Assembly: GCA_001599815.1 (NCBI GenBank)
Contig: BCIA01000004.1
Coordinates: 3,932,082-3,996,081, forward strand
Source of the DNA: Furcasterigmium furcatum
Taxonomy: Eukaryota > Ascomycota > Sordariomycetes > Glomerellales > Plectosphaerellaceae
Direction of reading: 5' to 3'
Length of the DNA: 64,000 nt
The notes beneath the pieces are model-generated. The model made no database searches. It saw only the letters and a list, made by a program, of their open reading frames with translations, and was not told the origin of the DNA. Positions 1 to 8,605 of the stretch are shown in pieces; the first letter of the stretch is position 1, and each line of letters starts with the position of its first letter. The position numbers and the translations under genes are program-made.

Positions 1-1401
1 GTCTTTTCCTTACTCCCCGCCATAGCATGGGCGCATCCGGACCCCTGGGCTCCGGGCCAGCCATGCCCCGTCGACATTCATACCCTGGTGCCTCAATCAG
101 GTGCCTTTCCCACCATGAAAGGCGTTCACGAAGCGCTGCTAACTTGCCCCGACATCAAATCGCTGCATCTCCGCGTCGCCGGCTTGGGCTGTTCGGAGTG
201 GCCAGACCGCTGGAGCTTCCCTCTTTCGCTTCTCTCAACCGACAAATATCTTCCGTCCCTCGAGTCGTTGTCACTCGAAGGGTACCGCTTTGATGACAAG
301 GAATGGGGCGTTGTTGGGCATCTGGTCGATGGACCTTCTCTGCCATCCTTCGAGAAGGTCAACTTCGATCAAGAGTACTGGACCATACATTTGGGCGAGA
401 GTCTTGAGAGCTGGTTCAACATCTGGTCCTGGAGACTTTCGGATCCCCTTCGATGGTACAAGCATACCCAGCTTTCCGTTGCTGAGAGGGAACGAAGCAA
501 CCTCGACCTCCTCCTTCAAAGCATGGACTTCTCCCAGGTTCGTGACCTAGCCGTCAAAGACTCATGCTGGAACGCACCAGAGGACGCCGGCCTGCTGCGA
601 TGGGCCGAGGCTTTGCCCTCCATCCAGAGCTTGGCAGTCTCGGGGTCTTGGGATTGTCGATTCAGAGAAACGAAGAATGACGAGGGCGTAAGCGCCCCAT
701 CCCACGTGCCGAACTTCGTCGCTGCGTTGCCTTCGACGGGACTGACGAACCTCACATGGGTGAATGGAGGTACATGCGCTCCCGATGTCCTCGACTCAGT
801 TCTGAATCGCCATGGCCCCTCCCTAACAGCCCTGGAGTGGCGCCACGACGAGTTCACATGGAAGAACAGGCCAGTCTTCACAACAGAGGCGCTGAAGGCT
901 TTGGGCAATCGAGCGCCAAACCTCCAAAGCCTCACCATCGACCTGAATCAAGACGACACATGGCCCACCGACGAGCTCGAAGCCATCGCCAAAGGCATGC
1001 CGAACCTGACAGACCTGACGGTCTACCTCCGACTTGCCAGCGATCTAGGCTGGGCGGCGAACAACGCATCATACCACCGCTACAACTACGACCTGATGAA
1101 GCAATACGAGGCGACCTACGGAGGCAAAGATCTGCATCCGCCCCTCAGGCTCAGGACCGTCCATGCCAAGAACCTGTTCAAGACTCTGCAGGCCTCCAAG
1201 GCCGGCGATTCTTTCCAAACTGTGCAATTCCGCGTTGGAGACTGGACTAGGCCATGGGACGGCCCTATGACGATCGGGGACGGAATATTTGAGCAAACTA
1301 GGGAGTGGTACATCTGCTCCAAGATGCGGGACGACGGAATACCCAAGGGCAAGGGCGAGGATGTTTGCGAATACCACAAGATCGACGAGGACTGGTGGTA
1401 G
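1..1401 (+). CDS. Leucine-rich-repeat-like protein, 5' end cut by window edge
   Basis: The frame is open from base 1 to the TAG at 1399-1401, so the true start lies to the left; 466 residues are visible. They show irregular leucine-rich spacing (for example SLHLRVAGLG, LPSLESLSLEGY, LQSLTIDL, LTDLTVYLRL), as in fungal LRR/F-box-associated proteins, but no F-box is visible here. The first visible residues are hydrophobic and end in ...LLPAIAWAHP, which looks like the end of a signal peptide, so the protein may be secreted. The C-terminus is short and cysteine-containing (YICSKMRDDG...EDVCEYHKIDEDWW). No intron is needed in the visible part. No specific function can be assigned. Confidence 0.75.
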   Translation, partial: VFSLLPAIAWAHPDPWAPGQPCPVDIHTLVPQSGAFPTMKGVHEALLTCPDIKSLHLRVAGLGCSEWPDRWSFPLSLLSTDKYLPSLESLSLEGYRFDDKEWGVVGHLVDGPSLPSFEKVNFDQEYWTIHLGESLESWFNIWSWRLSDPLRWYKHTQLSVAERERSNLDLLLQSMDFSQVRDLAVKDSCWNAPEDAGLLRWAEALPSIQSLAVSGSWDCRFRETKNDEGVSAPSHVPNFVAALPSTGLTNLTWVNGGTCAPDVLDSVLNRHGPSLTALEWRHDEFTWKNRPVFTTEALKALGNRAPNLQSLTIDLNQDDTWPTDELEAIAKGMPNLTDLTVYLRLASDLGWAANNASYHRYNYDLMKQYEATYGGKDLHPPLRLRTVHAKNLFKTLQASKAGDSFQTVQFRVGDWTRPWDGPMTIGDGIFEQTREWYICSKMRDDGIPKGKGEDVCEYHKIDEDWW

Positions 1402-1915
1402 TTTCATTCCGACGGTTTGGAACAGAGCGTGGGCTATATTTAGAGCCAGCCAAGAATGGAACCATTCGGATATTGAGTGTCTATGAACTCGCGGGAGCAG
1501 CCGCCTTCTCTCGACGTAGTAGTCATCCAAGGTGAGCCGATGGGTCTTATGTGATCCTGGGCAAAGGCCACCTCCCTCCCGGGGGATATCGGGCCACATG
1601 CGTGCGCGTAAGCTTCACATTCTGAGGTTGGGTATTCTGACAAGTAAGACACACTCTGTATGACACCTTAAGTCCGAGGCTGTGACACTGACATGCTGAC
1701 AAGGCCCCAGGGTTACATTAGCACCCAATTTTCCTACCACAGCCCGCCGGTAAGCTGACAACCTCCTTTAATCCCGGATGATACGGGTGTTGGAATATAA
1801 AGCTGGGAGTTCTAGCATGTCATATTGAAATGAGCACAAGTCTTCCTCTCGAATCTGAATCAAGCCGTCTTGCCAGACAGACCTCCATCAGCCAGCTCTT
1901 CCTCTATCTCCTATC
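1402..1915. other. Intergenic: promoter of the next gene
   Basis: Non-coding. It holds a TATAAA box at 1796-1801, 115 bp before the ATG at 1916, which fits a core promoter. Nothing else is recognised. Confidence 0.6.
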
Positions 1916-3022
1916 ATGACGTTGCCCAAGCCAGATCTCTCCCGGATTCGGGAGTTCCACAAGCTATCGAAGACAACCCTTGGCCCTCAAGATGCCAACG
2001 GCAATCAGGCATATTTCCGGCGCTCATTGGGGACCTCAAGCAGAGCACTGGAGGTGTTCTTGCTCGAGCTTCGAAACACGCTGCCCGAGCACCGCCGCCC
2101 CTTCATTGTCAACCTCAACGGCGACGGTGCCATTCTCATCTCCATTCCACGGCCTCTGGCGGAAGCCGAAGCCGTGAACAAGGCCTTCTACTACATCGTG
2201 ACGGACCCGTGGCTTACCGGGCCCGCGCACTTTTTCGATGCCCCCGACTTCATCATCAGCCTCCGGCATCTGGAGCCTGAAGCATATCGCAGCATTGGGG
2301 CGGTTGAGCTTCTCATCAGGGCCATCGAGAATGCCACGCTTGGGCACACTGACAACTGGGTGGCACCCGATGGCCCTGATGGACATGTCCGGTCGGCGAT
2401 CGATGCAATCATCGTCTCGAACCAGCTTGCTGACCACGCCCATCGCCCAACCCTCCAGGTGGCCGATGACCAGACGCCCATCCTGGCCGCCGGGGATGCC
2501 GTTCCCATTCTGAAATCATGGGACCACTTTGAAAACATCTGGCCGATTCCCAACCTGAATGTCGGAAACAAGTCCCCATTGCCCCCTTGGCTCAACGTCA
2601 TGCGTCTTCCTGCAGGACAACAAGAAGTCAGCCATGGTATTCTCATCTCATGGACCTCAAAACCCACCGGCCGCCCTGAAGCCATCCTCTATGCCCCTCA
2701 TGGCGTCGCTCTGGAGACTGTGGAGCCCGTTCTCGTCGGGTCCCCGACGCTCCAGCTGCTGGCGCTGCTGCATCCCGTTAACGAGACCACCACTGAAGGG
2801 GGGCCGGATTCTCTTGGCGTGGAGACGGGCCTGGAGCTGTACCGGGGGATAGCAGCAAAGTACTGGGTGCAGATCCACGACCCGGACATGCAGAGGACTG
2901 GCCTTTTGGCGCCTTTCCAAGAGTTCAGGGAGAGATCGCTAGACGAGGCTCTGGAAGCGAATCCTGGTCCCAGGCCAACGTTCCGAGAGAGGGCCAATGG
3001 AGATATTTTTGTACTGGCGTAG
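1916..3022 (+). CDS. Metallo-beta-lactamase-fold-like protein with degenerate metal site
   Basis: Single-exon gene of 368 aa starting at the first ATG after a TATA box. The N-terminal half carries features of fungal UlaG-like metallo-beta-lactamase-fold proteins: a strand ending in DPWLTGPA, then later VSNQLADHAHR where active members have HxHxDH followed by a downstream His. Here the two leading histidines are replaced (N and L), with only the DH pair kept. Metal binding is therefore probably weak or lost, and the protein may be structural or have changed chemistry. No signal peptide or membrane segment is seen. The family assignment is inference from these motifs. Existence as a gene is well supported by ORF length and fungal codon usage. 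Confidence 0.7.
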   Translation: MTLPKPDLSRIREFHKLSKTTLGPQDANGNQAYFRRSLGTSSRALEVFLLELRNTLPEHRRPFIVNLNGDGAILISIPRPLAEAEAVNKAFYYIVTDPWLTGPAHFFDAPDFIISLRHLEPEAYRSIGAVELLIRAIENATLGHTDNWVAPDGPDGHVRSAIDAIIVSNQLADHAHRPTLQVADDQTPILAAGDAVPILKSWDHFENIWPIPNLNVGNKSPLPPWLNVMRLPAGQQEVSHGILISWTSKPTGRPEAILYAPHGVALETVEPVLVGSPTLQLLALLHPVNETTTEGGPDSLGVETGLELYRGIAAKYWVQIHDPDMQRTGLLAPFQEFRERSLDEALEANPGPRPTFRERANGDIFVLA

Positions 3023-4589
3023 AGAATAGTGAGCAAGTAATGAACAAGTTCCCGGAAACTCAGCCTGACCCGAGCACGAATTTCCTGCCACTGTCGTCCG
3101 TATTATCACTGATAGCTCAGGCATGTCATGAAACAATGTTTCGCTCCATCGAGAGTCCTCAAACCTGGGTGCACAACGCACCCTCGGTGCTGCTGTCCAG
3201 GCGGCTGAAGAGACCAATCATCTTATGCAGCTGGGTTGTCACGGGACCTTGTCCCATCGGGGTCCTCGCCGAGGATGAGCCTCTGCGGCGCCTCGCCTTT
3301 AAGAACTGAATCTGTGTTAAATTATTCTAAGGCCTAATAGAATGTATTTCCAAGGTGGCCTCTAACTTCCAGAGCTGTTTTCTTGCAGGAAAGCACCTCT
3401 ATTGCAAATTCTCGCCTCGTTTTGACCCAGTGCTTCCGATTGTCGCGGTTGGCAGGGGTTAAGCCGGCGATATACACGCCGGCTTCCAACATCGAGCATA
3501 TCTCTCCTGTGTAAATGACCTTGACAGTCGCTCAAGAATGTCCCTGCCTACACTTCTCTTCCAAAGTTTTCAGGCCTCACCTGGAAGTTTAGGTCCCCGG
3601 CATCTTAGCCGCCAACATTCCATTCGGTGTGGCAGATACCCCGAGATACTCCGACCTCCGATGCCAGCCACCCAAGGGCTGCCAATTCCACCATTAAACC
3701 CTTGCGGCGGCGCTCGAGCACATCTGTTTTCCACCGCCGTGACTGGCCCGCGTCTGGACGGGCATATAAGAGCCCGGTCACCTGGACAATCTACCAGCCC
3801 AAGCTGCTTTAGCTTTGTGGTCTCGACGCCTTCGGAGGAGGGGAAGGATTTCTGATTGGTGATGTCTCTCCTTCTAGCCAGTGTCACGCGGGTCGTTATT
3901 TTAGGAATGCATTACCATGGACAGAGGCTGCCCACGGGGAACTCCCGGGGCACTCTGGGGATGTAAGCGAGGGCGCGTCCATGTTACCCTGGTCCCGGAG
4001 GCGCGGAACCACCCATGCACCTGGTGAACTCTTATCCCATGGGTGCTGGTGGTCTATGGTGGCGTCCAGCCTCCCCCAGTATTCCGACATCTACCCTGCT
4101 TTCCTGAGAAGTAGCCCGACAGTTTTCCGCGGTCTTAGAAGCGCTCCTATCGGCTGGCCTGGCACGAGGTGTTCGCGAACGCCACTTTGAGGCTAGATTG
4201 TCGCCATCGACTGCACGCCCGGCAACTGACCTGGACAGTAACCTATCAGACCTTCCTTTTGTGCCCCACAAAGAAGCCGAGCTGATACTCCGCGGATTCT
4301 CCACGACTGTGCCGTGTCACCCCAGGTTTGCTCCCCAGTGGATATGCGGGGGGTAGCTTGAGGATGGCGTTCTGGACCTGCCAGGAGAGCGGGCGAGGCT
4401 GTTCCGTGGCCAGAAAATGAAGTCCTATCATCGCTTCGGAGAGGGATCGTCAACCATGCAGAGGGCTCGAAACTATTTAAAGGTCTCGAACATGCGCCGA
4501 GACTTGTGATGGTATGACTACCTACTCTCTTCAGACTTCACGCGCCTGACCTATCAAACATCTGATCATCATCAATAACTGCTGCCACA
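3023..4589. other. Long intergenic region with an orphan TATA box and a promoter
   Basis: About 1.57 kb without a credible protein gene. A TATATTTAAA-like box (4474-4481) lies 110 bp before the transporter ATG. A second strong TATAAG (3765-3770) has no coding frame behind it and could drive a non-coding transcript. The short ORFs here have no splice logic or family resemblance. Confidence 0.5.
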
Positions 4590-6698
4590 ATGGCTTCTCA
4601 AGAGCCGCTGGAGATTGCTCCCAGCAAAGAGCAGCCCACCACTGAACAAATTTCCAACGCGGTCGATACTCACAGCGATGTCAAGGAGGTCAAGGTTCAG
4701 TCCGTTGAGCTGGCTGATGCCCTCGCCAAGGACCAGCCGAACTACAAGTCGCGCTCCATGATCGCCCTGTACTCTCTCATGCTCTTTGCGACCCTGAGTA
4801 AGTTCTAATTGCTCTTGTCAATTCATATTGGATAGCGAGGGCTGACTTTGGCGGCAAGACGGGTGCATGAATGGATACGACGGCTCCGTCATGGGCTCTG
4901 TCAATGCCATGAGGCAGTGGCACGACTACTTCGACATCGGATACACCGGCTCGCAACTTGGCCTCGTCATGGCCATCTATTCCGGCGGCACCACTTCGGG
5001 CAGTGTTTTCAGCGGGTTCATCATTGATACCTTTGGAAGGCGCATGGGAATGGCTGTTGGGGGTGTCCTCATCATCGTCGGCTCTATCGTCCAAGCGTCA
5101 TCCACGTCCCTTGCTGCATTCATGGGAGGCAGGTTCATCGTCGGATTCGGCGTTCCTCAGTGCACCACTGCCGCACCAACCTACATCGTGGAGATGGCCT
5201 ACCCGACCTTTAGAGGTCTTGCTGGTGGACTTTACAACGTCCTGGGCTGGTACATTGGCTCTCTCAGTAAGTCTTCGGCACCTTTCAGTGCTGTCTGTGG
5301 CTGACAAGGGTGGTGCAGCTGCCAGCTGGTCTTGCTACGGCCTGGTCAACGTCAAGGGCAACATGTCTTGGCGGATCCCATTCATTATTCAGGCCATCCC
5401 TGCTTGCATCGTCGTCGTCGTCGCGTTCTTGATTCCCGAGAGCCCGCGATGGCTGTACGCCAAGAATAGGGAGGAAGAGGCCAAGAAGATCCTGGTCAAG
5501 TATCACGGCGACGGCAAGGAAGACTCCGCGGTTGTCAAGCTCGAGTGTGAGGAGATCAAATACTCGGTGGAAACCGATGCCGAACTGAGGGACGGCAAGT
5601 GGTGGGACTACGCGGTTCTTTTCCGCACCCGCGCTGCGAGGTACAGGATGTGGCTCATCTTCCTCATCTCAACCTTTTCGCAGTTTACCGGAGGTGCCGT
5701 CATCTCGTACTACCTCCCCACGATCCTGGAGACGGTCGGCATCACGTCACAGCATCAGCAGCTTCTGATGAACGGCCTTAACACAGGTGAGTATATGTTA
5801 TCCTGTCACTATTCTAAATGTAAGATTTGGGAAACTAACGCGCGATCAGTTTTCTCCTTCAGTGGTGGAGTCGTTGGCGCCTTCTTTGTCGACCGGCTGG
5901 GTCGCCGTCCCTTGCTGCTCTGGGGTGTCTTCCTGACCGGCCTCATCTACATTCCAATCAATGTTCTTGCCGGCCTCGCCAATGGAAACATCGAGGAAGC
6001 ATCCGGCTATGCCTTTGTAAGTTCCCCACGTTTCTTTCTCTCCTTATTCTGGTTGCATTTGGAGTTTTGTGGCCTGTTCTTGCTCCTGGCAACACATCCA
6101 TGCAAGACATGTGCTGACTTCATCTACCTAGAGTACGTAACCTAGAGCTCATGGTTTCTTACCGCGGTTGTTTTTGAAAGTTGCGATACGTTTCTGCACC
6201 CAGAGTGGCCCCACAATATCCACGCAAAGCACTTGCTAACTCCGCGGGTGCACAGTCGCCATGATGTTCCTCTACGGCATCGTCAGCAGCTTTTGCTGGA
6301 CTCCCCTTCAAGCCCTTTACCCAGCCGAGGTTCTCAGTACGGACTTACGCGGCAAGGGTCTGGCTGCCAACAACTTGATTGCCGGTGAGTCTGAATCAGT
6401 CCTTTCAGGGCAATATTCCTAACTTGTGATTCTTCCAGGCGTATTCAGCTTCATCAACGTGTACGCCATCCCTGTGGGACTTGAGAGCATCAACTGGAAG
6501 ATGTACACCATCTTTCTCTGTATCCACGTTGTCCACTGGGTTTTGATGTATTTCGTATCGGTTGAGACCAAGGGGAGATCGCTCGAGGAGCTCGAGGAGA
6601 TCTTCAACGACCCCAAGCCGGTTCAGCGAAGCAAGAGGGTTGACAACGTCCTCATCGGAAGTGGTGTGGGCGTCAAGGTCGTCAACGATGGGGAGTGA
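4590..6698 (+). CDS. MFS sugar porter (lactose permease / hexose transporter type)
   Basis: Exons: 4590-4797, 4859-5266, 5319-5786, 5850-6016, 6132 (one base), 6256-6384, 6439-6698; 546 aa. It is a plasma-membrane proton-coupled sugar transporter of the MFS sugar-porter family. Diagnostic motifs are MNGYDGSVM in TM1, DTFGRRMG and DRLGRRPL in the two cytoplasmic loops, PESPRWLY after TM6 and VETKGRSLEELEE near the C-terminus. The hydrophilic N-terminal 60 residues are cytoplasmic. All larger introns (52-63 bp) have canonical donor, branch and acceptor. The interval 6017-6255 cannot be removed as one intron without hitting a TGA; two canonical introns flanking a single A restore ...YAFIAMMFLYG, which fits the family. 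Substrate is not deducible, though the sequence resembles lactose-permease-like members. Confidence 0.93.
6017..6255 (+). other. Two adjacent introns separated by a candidate 1-nt exon (A at 6132)
   Basis: Intron A runs 6017-6131: GTAAGT donor, branch GCTGAC at 6113-6118, acceptor CCTAG. Intron B runs 6133-6255: GTACGT donor, branch GCTAAC at 6235-6240, acceptor CACAG. The single base 6132 completes an ATC (Ile) codon with TC from 6256-6257. The alternative is one intron using the weaker donor GTTCCC at 6021, which would add one Val. Confidence 0.65.
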
Positions 6699-7505
6699 TG
6701 CGAGGCTCCGAGGCCGTGGTTCTTCTGCCTATAAGTCATCTCTCTGAGTTTGTTTTGTGGAGGAAAGTTTCAAACTGGGGACCAGCGAAGCTGGAACTAT
6801 TACAGTTACCTCGTCCTCCATAGTTTATGGCTCAGTACATAGGTTGGTGATCACTCCAGGATAACCAAGTCCAATCAAGACCGCATGGGGTGTTTCCTGA
6901 TTTGATGGAGTGACTGTTGGCCCCTCCGTTCAGTCTGTGATCGCTATTCAGTTGAGGTTGTTGACGTGAATGACGGTGCCTCTGGCCCCCTGCCTTTGAC
7001 CAATCCAATCATGCCGCCTGAGGTCGATGAATGCGTCTCCTGCTCCCTCAGTTGCACGGCCAGAGGGATCAAAGACTATGCGTCGAGTGATCTGGTCCAC
7101 GTCGGCTGGCAATACAGGTATTGTCCAAGCACCGCCAATGCCAACACCTGGAGGCCGAGAATGCCGGAGATAACTACGATGCCCGTCAGCGTCCACCGGG
7201 GGGGGGGGGGGGGGGGGGGTCGAGGGATTAATTCCGCTGCGCCGCAAATGTGGTCACATCGTGGACGCAAAATCGCCAGGGGTACTGCACCCGTGACCAC
7301 CAACTCATTCGGGCAGACATGATTGAAATTGAGGCCTGCAGGTGCCTAGGCTGCTGCTTCCGGTGAAGAGTCAGGGGTAAGTAAGTATAATAAAGCGTCG
7401 TCAGCATCCCTCTCTGCGCTTCGCCTACCTCTTTGCCCGTTCCCCTCCTCTTCTGGCCTGGCTGTCGCAAAAGCTCGTGGCATCGCGCAACTGTCCCTGA
7501 TCAAC
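6699..7505. other. Intergenic: terminator side, poly-G tract, promoter
   Basis: Contains an uninterrupted run of 22 G at 7198-7219 and, at 7386-7394, TATAATAAA 112 bp before the next ATG. No coding potential is seen. Confidence 0.55.
7198..7219 (+). repeat. Poly-G homopolymer (22 nt)
   Basis: Direct reading gives 22 consecutive G. It is able to form G-quadruplex DNA and is prone to slippage, so its length in the assembly may not be exact. Confidence 0.9.
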
Positions 7506-8230
7506 ATGAAGTTCCTCATCACCACTTTCGTGGCCCTTGCGGCCTCAGTATTGGCCCAGCGCGATCCCGACCCGAATCCCAACTTCAACGTCATGCGCAG
7601 GCCCGATGGAAATGAAACGGTCGAGACCGGCACTACATTCACGATTTCTTGGGATGTTGCCGCCGACTTTGAGGATGTGCTCGTCAACCTCATTCTCGTC
7701 GGAGGCCCCAGCCGGGATACCCAGGTCGAAAGGCTCAACATCACCCGTACGTACTGCTAGACTTGTTTTCTTTCACAGACTGCTGCTTGAACTTGGACTA
7801 ATTCGCCCATTTTGCAGGCGGCATTGAAAACTCCGGCGAATACGAATGGGATATCCCCTCTGGAATTGGAGGCCTAGCTTACAACGGTCTAATTATCGAG
7901 AGCGCCGAGAATCCCAGAACCGATTACCAATGGTCCATGGCATTTTTCATCGTCGAAGACCCCAGCGCTGTGTCATCCTCGACCAGTTCAGGGACTACCG
8001 TCAGCAGTACTACAACCACCTCTTCTCCCATATCCACACCCAGCGCTGGCTCCTCCCAGTCCGTCGAGAGCTCGACGGACATTGAGACCAGTACGCCCAC
8101 ATCTGGCCCCACGGAAAGCAGCGAGCCTGCTGCATCTCAGAGCAGCGAAGTGCCCGAGAACGGCACCAGTCAGACAAAGGCCGGAGTCTTCGCTGCGTTT
8201 GGCATGTTGGCGCTCGCTATGTTGCTGTAG
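7506..8230 (+). CDS. GPI-anchored Ser/Thr-rich cell-wall protein with Kre9/Knh1-like domain
   Basis: Exons 7506-7746 and 7818-8230; 217 aa. Signal peptide MKFLITTFVALAASVLAQ, then an Ig-like Kre9/Knh1 N-terminal-type domain (residues about 22-135; TFTISWDV, GEYEWDIPSG, YQWSMAFFIVED), then a Ser/Thr-rich stalk and a hydrophobic tail (AGVFAAFGMLALAMLL) expected to direct GPI attachment. Such proteins sit at the cell surface and affect wall organisation. The intron has donor GTACGT and acceptor TTGCAG and keeps the phase. A TATA box lies 112 bp upstream. The exact role is unknown. Confidence 0.88.
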
Positions 8231-8605
8231 GACGAACGGGCATCAAGCACAGAGCAAGGGCTCTACAGCCTATTTCCCGAAGAGAGAATCACCTGTTTCT
8301 GCTTCACGACGCACTACCAACAACAACAATGACCTCCTCCCGGCTCCGAAATCTGCAGGTCCCTTCAAAATTTGGTCTATCCTTCCCCGCGAGGAGGTCG
8401 TCAGGAGTGAGTGGCGAGACAGTCTGGAAGTACGCTGCCAACTACGGAATATACGTTGATCTTGAGAAAGAGAATCACATCGCCAGCGGCACTGTTCTTT
8501 TGTCTTCACTTTTTTTTGGACCACCTGTATTTACTCGAGTTTAATAAATATTCAAAACGAGGCGTAGAGGCCTGACGCCGAGAAACTATACATCGATTGA
8601 TGTAG
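8231..8605. other. Intergenic region between convergent genes
   Basis: A 375-bp 3'-3' spacer. AATAAATATT near 8543 could serve polyadenylation of the upstream gene. Nothing else is seen. Confidence 0.5.
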
